Below are positions 8,767 to 17,749 of a DNA stretch of 64,000 nucleotides, one piece after another. The position numbers were made by a program, and so were the translations under genes. Below the pieces are notes generated by a model. It ran no database searches. It was not told where the DNA came from and saw nothing but the letters and a program-made list of their open reading frames with translations. Source of the DNA: an uncultured Parabacteroides sp. (GTDB lineage Bacteria > Bacteroidota > Bacteroidia > Bacteroidales > Tannerellaceae); contig UQLN01000010.1 of assembly GCA_900541965.1 (NCBI GenBank), forward strand, positions 36,430-100,429. The letters are read 5' to 3'. Positions within the stretch are counted from its first letter, which is position 1, and each line of letters begins with the position of its first letter.

Positions 8767-11700
8767 TTACAGTGTTAAATTTAATCCGATTGCAACTTTT
8801 CGATTAATCGGGTATGTCAAGCCGCCCAATGTCTCGGGATCGAATGCAGCATTCAGAGGAGTGATAGTCAATAAATTTTCTCCTGTCACATATAATCTCA
8901 AACGAGAAATGCCCCACTTTGCCGTTAGATTCTTCGGAATTGTGTAACCTAGCGTCAAATTCTTCAAACGCCCATAAGCTGCACTTTGTAAATAGCGGTC
9001 ACTCGTTACCCTGTTACCGCCATTTAGCCACCCCGGTCTTGGGAAATAAGCGCTTGTATTTGTCTCCGTCCAATAATCAAGAGCCGGAGTATATGGGACA
9101 TCCCACTGGCTGGTGAAACCCCAGAACTGAGCACCACTCAACATATAATCACGCTTTCCTGTTCCTTGCCAGAACATTTCAAAATCAAAGTTCTTATAAT
9201 CGAATCCGACAGTAATACCGAATTGATAACGAGGTGTTTTATTACCTATAATACGCTTGTCACCCGGGTTATAAATCGTTTCTTCACCTTTTGTTATTTT
9301 CCCATTACCATCCAAATCTTCGTATTTTACATCACCGGCACCCCATTTACCTGAATAAAGTTCACTTTGGTCTGCAGCAGCAGCTTCAGCATCCGATTGG
9401 AAAAGACCATTTGAACGATACCCCCAGATTTCACCGATTTTCTGTCCTACGTAATATTTTCCATCGTTATCACTTTGTGAATAGAAACCATCGTCATTTC
9501 CGGCATATTTGGTAATCGTTGCCTGATAGTCGGACAAAACACCTTTTACCCAATAAGAAAATCCATTTTCTAACCGGTCATTCCATCCTAAAGAGAGTTC
9601 CCAACCTAAGGTCTTCATATCAGCAGAATTACTTCTAGGCACACCGGCACCCAATGTTGCCGGTAAAGTAGCTCCGGGTACCAACATATCCTTTGTGTTC
9701 CGACGATACCAGTCAAATGTTCCGGTCAATCGATTATTCAAAAATGAAGCATCAAAACCGAAGTCCATTTGAGTGACGGTTTCCCAGGTAAAATCAGGAG
9801 CAACAAGTCCCGGAGCTCTTACGATAACCGGTTTGGAACCGTTGATCAAATAATTATAAGATGAATTTGTCCCATACGTTGCCAAATAAGGGAAATTACC
9901 TAAATCATTCATTACCTGATTACCCAATGAGCCATAAGAACCACGAACTTTCATATCATTCCACCAACCTTTTAACGGTTGCCAGAAGTTTTCTTCTGAA
10001 ATACGCCATGCCGCAGAAACAGACGGGAAGAAAGCGTAACGATGGTCTTTCACAAACTTGGATGAACCGTCATAACGGCCATTAACTTCGAGTAGATAAC
10101 GTTGTTTGTAATTGTAATTGAAACGGAAGAAGAAACCGTTAATAGCCCAATATGTATCTTCAGAAGACATGCTCTGTTCACCTGTAGCCAAATCCAAGTC
10201 AGGAATATCTTCGACAATCAGATTGGTACGTTTCGCATTATACTGTTTGTTAGACTTCTTCTCCTGGTTATACCCGGCCATAATTTTAAAATTATGCGTA
10301 TTTTCTAAAAATGATTTGGAATATTCGGCAAAAGCATTGAATGCATAGTAGTAATCTTCATTTGTAGTATAATTTGCATAACTCGGCTTTGTCCAACCAT
10401 AAAGAGCTTCCGTTCCGGCAACAGCCGTATAATCTGTAAATGTCCGTTGAACCTCTGAAGAATTCTTACTATAAATATTATATGTATAATCCGCATTAAT
10501 AACCAGCCCTTCTAAAGGCGTGATTTTTACGGCTCCCGTCAACCATAAATCGTTAACTTTATATTTAGTATATCCGCCTAAATCTCCTACCGCAGCGGGA
10601 TTTGTATTTCCATTCTGGCCTGAATAGTTATTAATACCCTCCTCTTCATAAACATAATCACCTGAAGTTTGGATACCTAACTCAGGATCATTGATAGCTG
10701 CTGCACCAGGCCTGTAAACGAGCCTTCCTGTATGGCCAAAACGCACAGGCATCAACGGGCTTAAATCATTTTTCAACATACCTCCATAGGCATCGATTCC
10801 TGCTGTAGAGTTAGTAATAGGGTGATCCTCTGTGGAGTAGTTATCAGTGATTTTAGCACTGACCTGTAACCATTTTGTCAGTTGTGAGGAAAGATTCAAG
10901 GTCGCATTAAACTTCTTGTAATTATCATCGGCAGTCTTCAAAATACCATTCTGGTCTGCAAATCCGACTGAACCGTAATAAGTGGTTTTTGAATCTCCGC
11001 CACTGATATTTACATTATATTGCTGGGAGAAACTTGTTTTATACAATTCATTAAACCAATCCGTGTTACCACAATAAATCCATAGACTTTGGTCCAGTGA
11101 CTGGTCGAAATATTCCGGATATTTATAAGATCCATCCATATATTTCTTTACATAATCCAATTGCCCCGGAGTGATCAGAGAGCTCATTCCACTATTGGCA
11201 GCCGCTATATCCCTCATATTCAGATAATCCAGAGAATTGATATTGTGCATCCTTAATGCAGGACTCTGCCAATAGCCACTTGCAGATACGGAAATCCGGG
11301 GTTTTTGTTCGTTTTTACCTTTCTTTGTTGTTATTAAAATAACACCGTAAGCTGCGCGGGCTCCATAAATAGCAGCAGATGCAGCATCCTTTAAGACAGA
11401 AATAGATGCAATATCATCCGGATTAACAAGGTTTGCGTCCATTTGAACATTATCCACCAGTACCAAAGGACTACCACCATTAATAGAATTATTACCACGA
11501 ATATTAAAGTCTGAGCTACTACCCGGAGCACCACCTTTACTCATCGTAACATTTAAGTTTGGGACAACCCCCTGTAATCCCTGTCCAACATTTGTTATAG
11601 GACGATTTTCCAAAACATCGCCTGCAACTTGTGCTACAGCACCTGTCAAATTCTCCTTTTTCTGTGTACCATAACCTACTACAACTACTTCCTGTAATGC

Positions 11701-12048
11701 CTGAGAATCTTCTTTTAATGTTACAGAAATAGAAGATTGTCCCGTATAGGTTATTTCCTGTGTTGCATATCCGATATAAGAAATTTGAATAACATCTCCT
11801 TTCTTCAAATTCTCCAGAACAACCTTGCCGTCCATGTCTGTCACATTTCCGTTAGTTGTTCCTTTAACAACAGCTGCCGCCCCAATCACAGGACCGGACG
11901 AATCTTCGACTACACATACTACTTTCCCTTTCTGTTGGGATAGACTTACTGACGGCCTTTCCGGTGTAATTTCGGCAAAAGCACCTTCAGGAACAGTTAA
12001 AGCTCCTGCCAGTAGCATCAGACTTACTAATTTAGTTTTTTTCAACAT
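8767..12048 (-). CDS. SusC/RagA-family TonB-dependent transporter
   Basis: This 1093-aa outer-membrane receptor imports oligosaccharides with energy from TonB. Order of parts: a signal peptide, a carboxypeptidase-regulatory-like domain (about 40-125), the TonB-box-like stretch LQEVVVVGYGTQKK, a plug domain (about 130-240, with the SusC motif NIRGNNSINGGSPLVLVDN), and a long beta-barrel ending in YPINRKVAIGLNLTL. There is no STN domain, so it is not expected to signal through an anti-sigma factor. No regulator (HTCS, SusR or ECF pair) is encoded next to it. The upstream region instead contains a candidate invertible segment that begins 126 bp before the start codon. Confidence 0.96.
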   Translation of the reverse strand: MLKKTKLVSLMLLAGALTVPEGAFAEITPERPSVSLSQQKGKVVCVVEDSSGPVIGAAAVVKGTTNGNVTDMDGKVVLENLKKGDVIQISYIGYATQEITYTGQSSISVTLKEDSQALQEVVVVGYGTQKKENLTGAVAQVAGDVLENRPITNVGQGLQGVVPNLNVTMSKGGAPGSSSDFNIRGNNSINGGSPLVLVDNVQMDANLVNPDDIASISVLKDAASAAIYGARAAYGVILITTKKGKNEQKPRISVSASGYWQSPALRMHNINSLDYLNMRDIAAANSGMSSLITPGQLDYVKKYMDGSYKYPEYFDQSLDQSLWIYCGNTDWFNELYKTSFSQQYNVNISGGDSKTTYYGSVGFADQNGILKTADDNYKKFNATLNLSSQLTKWLQVSAKITDNYSTEDHPITNSTAGIDAYGGMLKNDLSPLMPVRFGHTGRLVYRPGAAAINDPELGIQTSGDYVYEEEGINNYSGQNGNTNPAAVGDLGGYTKYKVNDLWLTGAVKITPLEGLVINADYTYNIYSKNSSEVQRTFTDYTAVAGTEALYGWTKPSYANYTTNEDYYYAFNAFAEYSKSFLENTHNFKIMAGYNQEKKSNKQYNAKRTNLIVEDIPDLDLATGEQSMSSEDTYWAINGFFFRFNYNYKQRYLLEVNGRYDGSSKFVKDHRYAFFPSVSAAWRISEENFWQPLKGWWNDMKVRGSYGSLGNQVMNDLGNFPYLATYGTNSSYNYLINGSKPVIVRAPGLVAPDFTWETVTQMDFGFDASFLNNRLTGTFDWYRRNTKDMLVPGATLPATLGAGVPRSNSADMKTLGWELSLGWNDRLENGFSYWVKGVLSDYQATITKYAGNDDGFYSQSDNDGKYYVGQKIGEIWGYRSNGLFQSDAEAAAADQSELYSGKWGAGDVKYEDLDGNGKITKGEETIYNPGDKRIIGNKTPRYQFGITVGFDYKNFDFEMFWQGTGKRDYMLSGAQFWGFTSQWDVPYTPALDYWTETNTSAYFPRPGWLNGGNRVTSDRYLQSAAYGRLKNLTLGYTIPKNLTAKWGISRLRLYVTGENLLTITPLNAAFDPETLGGLTYPINRKVAIGLNLTL

Positions 12049-12173
12049 AGAGTATATATTTAAAAGAAATAATACATACTACGAAAAAGGCATTCATCCG
12101 TTGAGTGACTTGTTAGATCTGGCTCATTTAGATTTAGCATATTTTTATAGTGTTTTTTGTGTCTTTATAATTC

Positions 12174-12195
12174 GTTCTAGCAGAACTACGGTTTT
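12174..12195 (+). repeat. Left inverted repeat of candidate invertible segment
   Basis: This 22-bp sequence is repeated exactly in inverted orientation at 13096-13117. It contains a dyad of its own (GTTCT-AGC-AGAAC, equally readable as GTTC-N5-GAAC), the form expected of a site-specific recombinase crossover site. Confidence 0.85.
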
Positions 12196-12237
12196 AGGAA
12201 AGAGCATATATCAATAGTTCGTTAAGTTTTGAATTAA

Positions 12238-12269
12238 CAAATAAAAAGTAGGGGTTCGGTCATTCCAAA
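12238..12269 (-). promoter_or_regulatory. Promoter-like element facing susC in present orientation
   Basis: On the minus strand TTTG (12269-12266) is followed after 20 bp by TTTATTTG (12245-12238), one mismatch from TAnnTTTG. It points at susC from inside the candidate invertible segment. Confidence 0.35.
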
Positions 12270-12405
12270 AGTCTATATCCGGATTACCACTTCTTAAACA
12301 TAGGTGTCATGAACGAATTCAGCCAATCATAGTGTCAGGAGTTTGCTGTAAATAGAAACATTATTACAGCATAAGCCCTTTTTTGTTGACTTGAACAATG
12401 TGCAT

Positions 12406-12462
12406 ATCCCCCTTTCCAGGGGAATTCGAGCACTTTCGGGCATTGAATCAGGGGGATTTTTT
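12406..12462 (+). terminator. Terminator-like hairpin inside the candidate inverton
   Basis: ATCCCCC (12406-12412) can pair with GGGGGAT (12451-12457), which is followed by a T-run. A smaller nested hairpin (CCCC-N7-GGGG) lies within the loop. The long loop makes this weak. In the present orientation it would stop rightward transcription. Confidence 0.3.
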
Positions 12463-12564
12463 CTATTATCCGGCACTTTTTCCCATTTATCCTAAGGATA
12501 ATTCCAGTTAGTCGCAGCACTAATTACAACTGTCAGCGCATAAAAAGACAATAATCTGCGCAGC

Positions 12565-12624
12565 AAAACACTTATGTTTTGACTTTAAAACATATATGTT
12601 TTGAAATCAAAGCATATATGCTTC
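12565..12624. repeat. Array of three 16-bp palindromes at 22-bp period (array 1)
   Basis: The units are AAAACACTTATGTTTT (12565-12580), AAAACATATATGTTTT (12587-12602) and AAAGCATATATGCTTC (12609-12624). Starts are exactly 22 bp apart, with 6-bp spacers beginning with G. The same arrangement recurs at 51592-51651. The spacing would place each unit on nearly the same face of the DNA, as for cooperative binding of a dimeric regulator. The binding factor is unknown to me. Confidence 0.8.
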
Positions 12625-13067
12625 GTTTTAAGATGTTATTAAGTATGGATGCGGCTCTGGAATGGTTGGAAAACCGGACTAAACGCAGATATTAAACAGA
12701 TTGCCATATCCCGCTAAACAGTACAATCTGATTAGACACAAACATCGTATTATGTCATTTCGAGACTACAAGCCCATTTGCATCAACATATTGATAAATC
12801 CAAACTCCGTGAGAGCGGAATATTTGTAATCTGTCCTGTAGATTGTCCCATACAAGCAAAGCATGGAGGGGTTCTGTTGTCATTTTGTCAAAAAGACAAT
12901 CCTTATTTGTTGTACACGTTTAAGCCACAAGTTGTTTTTTGTAGGAAAATGAACCCAAATACTTGATATGGTCTGATATTTGTTTGGAATCCATAAAACT
13001 GAACTGTTAAAACTGAGCTTGACGTGAACTTTTTTTTGCAAAAAAACATATAACAAAATAAAAATCG

Positions 13068-13075
13068 TATCTTTG
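13068..13075 (+). promoter_or_regulatory. -7 box facing out of the right end of the candidate inverton
   Basis: TATCTTTG is a perfect TAnnTTTG match, 20 bp inside the right repeat and pointing right, away from susC. After inversion it would lie near 12216-12223 pointing at susC. No -33 TTTG is seen at normal spacing. Confidence 0.4.
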
Positions 13076-13095
13076 CCATGGATATAAGACACCCA

Positions 13096-13117
13096 AAAAC
13101 CGTAGTTCTGCTAGAAC
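13096..13117 (-). repeat. Right inverted repeat of candidate invertible segment
   Basis: Exact inverted copy of 12174-12195. The following 13118-13345 contains no gene or structure that I can support. Confidence 0.85.
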
Positions 13118-13345
13118 CCATACCTCTCTCCCAATAGTCATCATCAAAAACAAGCTTATATTTACAATATCACATATTCATCTGAATATTTTGCAGTTAT
13201 GCATATTTTCACCCGTACAAAACATGATTCTATACCCATCAAAAGCAGACACAAGAACGACAAGTAATGAAACCCAATGCCTATGTAAAATTATCCAGCA
13301 CAAAAGCATCATTTAACAAATTCTAAGATATGCAGACAAAAGCCC

Positions 13346-13399
13346 ATAAAAAAAGGTGTTACAAAAGCTTGTATTACAAAGCTCTTACAACACCTTTCT
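13346..13399 (-). terminator. Terminator of the nitronate monooxygenase gene
   Basis: On the minus strand AAAGGTGTT (13397-13389) pairs with AACACCTTT (13360-13352) and the stem continues imperfectly inward. It is followed by a seven-T run. It starts 25 nt after the stop codon. Confidence 0.8.
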
Positions 13400-13421
13400 T
13401 CTATTAATTACCAAATAAGCC

Positions 13422-14489
13422 TTATTCTTTCGCCTTCCATTCGGCGATCAGCTCATTAATTGTTTCTTTTACTGACATAATACGCTGCGTACGCCATGCA
13501 TTACTTCCGGCAAAAGCATAACCGTTTTCAAAGTTACCCTTAAAAGCATTATACAGAGCCGTAACAATACAATAAGGACTGCGAGAAATATCGCAGGTCT
13601 TAATACAGTTAAACGGACAAAGCTTCGGTTGTTTCAATCCATCTTTTACTTTTTGAAGAAAATTGCAATGGATAGCACGCCCCGGCATGCCAACAGGACT
13701 CTTGATAATTTCTATGTCCTTTTCTTCCGCCTCTATATAAGTTTGCTTAAAGGCTTCGGAAGCATCGCATTCCGTTGTTGCGACAAAGCGGGTTCCTAAC
13801 TGTACGCCTGATGCTCCAAGGTCTATCATGCGCTTAATATCTTCACCCGTATAAATGCCTCCTGCCGCAATTACCGGGATACTCTTATTGTATTTCTTCT
13901 CAAATGCAGAAACTTCCTGCACTACCTGAGGAAGCAATTCTTCCAAAGAATAGTTGGTATCTTCCAACTGGTTTTCCTTATATCCTAAGTGTCCACCAGC
14001 TTTCGGACCTTCCAAAACTACCGCATCCGGAAGATAATCATAATTATTCTTCCATTTTTCACAAATAATACGAACTGCACGTGCACTGGATACAATAGGC
14101 ACCAGCTTTGTTACGCTATCTTTCTTCAGGAAAGACGGCAAATCAAGAGGCAGTCCGGCACCACTGAAAATAATATCTACCTTTTCTGCAATACTGGTCT
14201 TCACCAATTCTGCAAAATCGGATAAAGCAACCATAACGTTTACGCCAATGATTCCTTTTGCTTTTTCACGTGCTCTACGGATTTCCTCTGCCAGTCCTAA
14301 ATTACCGGCTTCAGTGTAATTGGAAGATAATTTTTTATATATAAGCCCGAGACCGGCTGCGGAGATAACGCCAATCCCACCTTCATTTGCAACGGCCGAG
14401 GCTAAGCCGGAAAGAGAGATACCTACGCCCATCCCACCTTGGATAATAGGGATACGGGCTTTCAGGTCCCCAATTGTTAATGTCTTCAT
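13422..14489 (-). CDS. Nitronate monooxygenase-family FMN protein
   Basis: This 355-aa TIM-barrel flavoprotein belongs to the nitronate monooxygenase (2-nitropropane dioxygenase) family, which oxidises toxic nitronates with FMN and O2; some relatives act as FabK-type enoyl reductases. Visible family features are PIIQGGMGVGISLSGLASAVANEGG at the N-terminus, VVLEGPKAGGHLG with the catalytic-type histidine in AGGHLG, and GASGVQLGTRFVATTECDAS for phosphate binding. The C-terminal region has a cysteine cluster (CPFNCIKTC) seen in related anaerobe proteins. It is a single-gene unit with its own terminator. The exact substrate cannot be read from sequence. Confidence 0.87.
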   Translation of the reverse strand: MKTLTIGDLKARIPIIQGGMGVGISLSGLASAVANEGGIGVISAAGLGLIYKKLSSNYTEAGNLGLAEEIRRAREKAKGIIGVNVMVALSDFAELVKTSIAEKVDIIFSGAGLPLDLPSFLKKDSVTKLVPIVSSARAVRIICEKWKNNYDYLPDAVVLEGPKAGGHLGYKENQLEDTNYSLEELLPQVVQEVSAFEKKYNKSIPVIAAGGIYTGEDIKRMIDLGASGVQLGTRFVATTECDASEAFKQTYIEAEEKDIEIIKSPVGMPGRAIHCNFLQKVKDGLKQPKLCPFNCIKTCDISRSPYCIVTALYNAFKGNFENGYAFAGSNAWRTQRIMSVKETINELIAEWKAKE

Positions 14490-14518
14490 TTAAGTATATG
14501 TTTGAAAAATAATCGGGA

Positions 14519-14526
14519 CAAAGGTA
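14519..14526 (-). promoter_or_regulatory. -7 box of the nitronate monooxygenase gene
   Basis: The minus strand reads TACCTTTG, a TAnnTTTG match, 30 nt upstream of the ATG at 14489. Confidence 0.5.
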
Positions 14527-14633
14527 GTATAATAAACCAATGTATGTGTAAAATGGACCAATATAATTGCACAAATAATTCAACTCTGTGCATATTACAA
14601 TCAAATACCTCTGCTATAGCCTTCATAAACAAA

Positions 14634-14659
14634 GCAGGGCGAAGAAAGCTTCGTCCTGC
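14634..14659 (-). terminator. Terminator of the pstS-like gene
   Basis: An 11-bp stem with one G-U pair (minus strand GCAGGACGAAG / CTTCGCCCTGC) and a 4-nt loop is followed by a T-rich stretch. It begins 25 nt after the pstS-like stop. Confidence 0.75.
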
Positions 14660-14683
14660 CGACACCACATTGACATGCCTGAT

Positions 14684-15502
14684 TTATTTAACCGGAATAT
14701 AACCGACCTTCTTTACAATTCCTTGCCCTTCAGTTGACAAAACATAGTCAATAAAAGGTTTTGCTTTCGCCTCATTCTTTGTTTCATAATAATAGAAAAG
14801 AGGGCGGACAATCGGATAAGTCTTGTTTTTAGCGTTGGCGAATGAAGGTTCCACATAACTTTTTCCTGCATCGTAAGACACATGGATCGGCTTGACATCT
14901 TTATTCAGGTAAGCCAGTCCGACATAACCGATAGCACCTTTCGTCTGACTGACAGATTGGATAATAGCTCCGGTTGCAGGCATGCTAAGTATCCCATTCA
15001 TATAATTTTTATTCTTCAATACACTTTCTTTAAAAAACTCATATGTTCCTGAAGAGGTTTCACGCGAATAAGCCACAATCTTCATATCTGCACCACCTAC
15101 TTCTTTCCAGTTCTTAATTTTGCCGGTAAAGATTCCTTCCAATTGCTCACGAGTCAAGTTTTCTACTTTATTGGACGGATGCACGACTACTGCCAATGCA
15201 TCGTAAGCAACTACCACTTCTTTTGTATTCTTTTTTGCTTCCTGAAGCTTAACTCTTTCGTCAAATTTCATCTTTCTTGAAGACATTGCGATATCGGTAG
15301 TACCATCCATCAATGCAGAGATGCCAACCCCTGAACCACCACCAGTCACCGTTACTTTAGCAGATTGATTTTTATTCATAAAACTCTCCGCCTCCGACTG
15401 CGTAAGAGGTAAGCATGTATCGCTTCCTTTAATTTTTTGTGCAAACAAATTTGTTGTAAACAAGCTGGCAACCAATACTGCCGCAAAAATTGTCTTTTTC
15501 AT
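14684..15502 (-). CDS. pstS: PstS-family phosphate-binding protein
   Basis: This periplasmic substrate-binding protein is of the PBP-like/PstS family that delivers phosphate to the PstCAB transporter. I start it at the ATG at 15502 (272 aa), which opens a clean signal peptide (MKKTIFAAVLVASLFTTNLF, cut after AQ); the TTG at 15568 would add an implausible leader. Family motifs include GSDTCLPL, TVTGGGSGVGISALMDGTTDIAMSSR, GIFTGKIKNWKEVGG and SRETSSGTYEFFKE, the last contributing phosphate-binding Ser, Thr and Arg residues. No pstC, pstA, pstB or phoU lies beside it, so it is an orphan here; partner genes may be elsewhere. Confidence 0.9.
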   Translation of the reverse strand: MKKTIFAAVLVASLFTTNLFAQKIKGSDTCLPLTQSEAESFMNKNQSAKVTVTGGGSGVGISALMDGTTDIAMSSRKMKFDERVKLQEAKKNTKEVVVAYDALAVVVHPSNKVENLTREQLEGIFTGKIKNWKEVGGADMKIVAYSRETSSGTYEFFKESVLKNKNYMNGILSMPATGAIIQSVSQTKGAIGYVGLAYLNKDVKPIHVSYDAGKSYVEPSFANAKNKTYPIVRPLFYYYETKNEAKAKPFIDYVLSTEGQGIVKKVGYIPVK

Positions 15503-15661
15503 TTTACTTACTGAATTAATTTTCTTAGTGCAAAGAAAATATACCCATATTTCAACTTCATGAAACAAATATTACAATCCTATGAAATAAGATTTACCTT
15601 ATATTTCAAGCATTATAATAAAAATAGATAAATAAACCATAACATACTTCATATCTTTTAT

Positions 15662-15669
15662 TACATTTG
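15662..15669 (+). promoter_or_regulatory. -7 box upstream of the tandem TPR-kinase genes
   Basis: TACATTTG fits TAnnTTTG and would give a 5' leader of about 90 nt before the ATG at 15765. Confidence 0.4.
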
Positions 15670-15764
15670 CGCTTTGAATAGAATAAACAACTATTTTATC
15701 AGGTTTTACAACTTGATCGATTTTTATAGGGTAAAATAATAAGGTTGGAATTCAAGGGAAAAAC

Positions 15765-17735
15765 ATGAATTTACACGAAAAATTGCTTATTTTCGGGTGG
15801 TTGTTTTTCGTTCTTAATACGAACATGGCCCGAAGTCAGGTTGATAGTTTGTCTCATATAAGAGACTATCAGCCTGGTGATTCTATTTGCAATTTGTTGT
15901 TCCTAAAAAACCAATGCGAAAATCTTAAAGACACTCCTAAAGAACTTCAACTTCTCAATTCCTTGCTGGAAAAATCGATACTTCAAAATGATATTGAACT
16001 TCAGGCCTATGCACATCGCAATATCATCCGCTATTATTTTAATGCCCAAGATCTGGAAAACATAGAAAAAGCATTCCATCCAGCACACATATTCTTTAAA
16101 GAGCACAAGTTGTACAACTATTTATTTGATACGGAAGCTATGCTCATAGCGACCTATACCAAATGCAATGAATTTGAAATAGCGCGGGTGAAAGGGCAAA
16201 AGATGCTCTATAATGCAGAAAAGCTAAGAAATAATGATGGCAAGATTTCCGCATGCTATACTTTAGCATATGCAGACTATGCATCCGGCAGATACAAAAA
16301 AGCCATATTCCGAAGCCGACAGGGATTAGAGCTTCTTCAAGGACAGAAAGACAGGCATATGGACCACATGGAATTCTATTTCATACTCGCCGAAACCTAT
16401 TTTTCTTTGAAAGAAAAAGACTCTGTCCAAATATATGTTGATTCTGTCCAGCATCAATTAATCGATTATCAGAAAGTACATCCGGAAAAACCGGAACACT
16501 ATTTTTATTTTTACTGGCAATGGGTATACACACGCTATGCCACATTAAGTTTACAACAGGATAATCTGCAAAATGCAAAATCATATCTGGAAAAAGCGGA
16601 GAAGTACACAAAATATAGTACATACAATATTTACATGGATTTATTATATTTCACCTGGTCTGATTATTACCTTGCTTGTAAAAATTATAATAAAGCAATT
16701 GAATATTTGGACAAAGGCATACAATACCTCTCGGAGGAAGAAAAAGGAGCGGATATTCTTACAAAACGGGCAATAATATACCACGAAAAAGGTGACAGCC
16801 TATTAGCCACAGACATTATTGAAAAAAGTATTCTGGCAGCAGACTCTATCAATAAAATCCGTTTCATGAACCAATCTAAACAAATGCATGCCATTTACAA
16901 CATCTCCCTTCTGGAAGAGGAAGGAAAAGAACAAGCGATTATGGTCCGTACACAAGTAGTATTGATACTTTTACTGTGTATATCTGTTTTGATACTCGGT
17001 TTTTGCCTGTACCGTTTCATATATATGAAACGTCAAATTGCAATTGCGGCCAGAGATGCCCAGAAGGCCAATGATAATACGTCTATCTTCCTTACCAATT
17101 TAAGCAATGAAATCCGGCTCTTTTTTACAGAAATCGGAAATTTGTCAGATGCACTCATCACTGAACATGAATCTGGGAAAAGAACACAATATGCTATGGA
17201 ACTGGACCGTCGTAATGAAAAGGCACAGCAAGTCATATTTGATATTCTTGATGTTTCAAAAATCGAATCCGACAGAATGCAGTTCCATTACGAGTCGGTT
17301 AATATAAGCGGCCTGGTAAGTGAAGTATACAGTTCACTTCTCCATCTCATTCCCGAAAATGTCCAGGTCCAGATAAAACCGGGACCGGAAATTACAATCA
17401 CTACAGACTCTCTACGGTTAAGCCAAGCGATAAAAAACCTGGCAAGTCATATTATTACTCACACAAAAGGGGGAAAGGTCGATTTAGGATACGAAGTTGT
17501 AAAAGAAGGTATACTATTTTTCATTTCTGCAGAAAAATGGATCATATCCAAACAGGAATATGCACTTCTCTTCGACCGTTTGGAACAGACTTCCGGCAAA
17601 CTGGAAGATATGAAACTTGAAATGATAATAAGCAAGGGACTTATTACTAAAATGGGTGGAAGATTATTTTTCCATACAACTCCAACTCAAGGAAGCCGGA
17701 TCGAGTTTATTTTACCAATATCTCCCCAGATATAA
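15765..17735 (+). CDS. TPR sensor with degenerate histidine-kinase core (pseudokinase)
   Basis: This 656-aa protein has a signal peptide, an alpha-helical TPR-like sensor region (about 40-390), one transmembrane helix (about 396-415), and a kinase-like C-terminus. The H-box reads NLSNEIRLFF where active kinases have (S/N)HEIR: N448 replaces the phospho-accepting histidine. The ATP-binding half keeps the outline (DSLRLSQAIKNLASHIITHT, TTPTQGSRIEFILP) but lacks recognisable DxGxG and GxGLG loops. The downstream gene, 14 nt away, encodes a same-architecture protein with intact motifs, and the two share matching segments such as DVSKIESD and DISQIESD. It looks like a duplicated kinase turned into a non-catalytic sensor or heterodimer partner; that role is inference. 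Confidence 0.85.
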   Translation: MNLHEKLLIFGWLFFVLNTNMARSQVDSLSHIRDYQPGDSICNLLFLKNQCENLKDTPKELQLLNSLLEKSILQNDIELQAYAHRNIIRYYFNAQDLENIEKAFHPAHIFFKEHKLYNYLFDTEAMLIATYTKCNEFEIARVKGQKMLYNAEKLRNNDGKISACYTLAYADYASGRYKKAIFRSRQGLELLQGQKDRHMDHMEFYFILAETYFSLKEKDSVQIYVDSVQHQLIDYQKVHPEKPEHYFYFYWQWVYTRYATLSLQQDNLQNAKSYLEKAEKYTKYSTYNIYMDLLYFTWSDYYLACKNYNKAIEYLDKGIQYLSEEEKGADILTKRAIIYHEKGDSLLATDIIEKSILAADSINKIRFMNQSKQMHAIYNISLLEEEGKEQAIMVRTQVVLILLLCISVLILGFCLYRFIYMKRQIAIAARDAQKANDNTSIFLTNLSNEIRLFFTEIGNLSDALITEHESGKRTQYAMELDRRNEKAQQVIFDILDVSKIESDRMQFHYESVNISGLVSEVYSSLLHLIPENVQVQIKPGPEITITTDSLRLSQAIKNLASHIITHTKGGKVDLGYEVVKEGILFFISAEKWIISKQEYALLFDRLEQTSGKLEDMKLEMIISKGLITKMGGRLFFHTTPTQGSRIEFILPISPQI

Positions 17736-17749
17736 AACGATAGCAACAA

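Larger units (their letters stand above)
12174..13117. other. Candidate invertible regulatory segment (inverton) upstream of susC
   Basis: A 944-bp non-coding stretch is bounded by perfect 22-bp inverted repeats whose cores are GTTC-N5-GAAC dyads. From memory, this resembles one class of Bacteroides fragilis invertible-region sites (AGTTC-N5-GAACT). It contains outward-facing promoter-like elements near both ends, a palindrome array at 12565-12624 and a terminator-like hairpin at 12406-12462. None of the short reading frames inside looks like a gene. The left edge lies 126 bp from the susC start, so inversion would change which internal end faces susC. No recombinase gene lies nearby, so one would have to act in trans. 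Inversion itself is inferred. Confidence 0.62.

Noticed and set aside
11825..12217. A 130-codon plus-strand frame that ends across the left inverted repeat.
   Set aside because: Most of it is antisense to the 5' end of susC; the remainder runs over the repeat. No recognisable protein features.
12565..12624. A possible CRISPR array, because of regularly spaced repeats.
   Set aside because: Spacers are only 6 bp, the repeats are 16-bp palindromes, and no cas genes are present anywhere in the window.
12174..13117. Reading the 22-bp inverted repeats as ends of a small transposable element (MITE).
   Set aside because: No target-site duplication is seen just outside the repeats, and the internal dyad at each repeat fits a recombinase crossover site better. 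Not fully excluded.
12335..13121. Several 60-72-codon frames inside the candidate inverton, considered as a small recombinase or regulator.
   Set aside because: None has recombinase or helix-turn-helix features, and several overlap each other on opposite strands.
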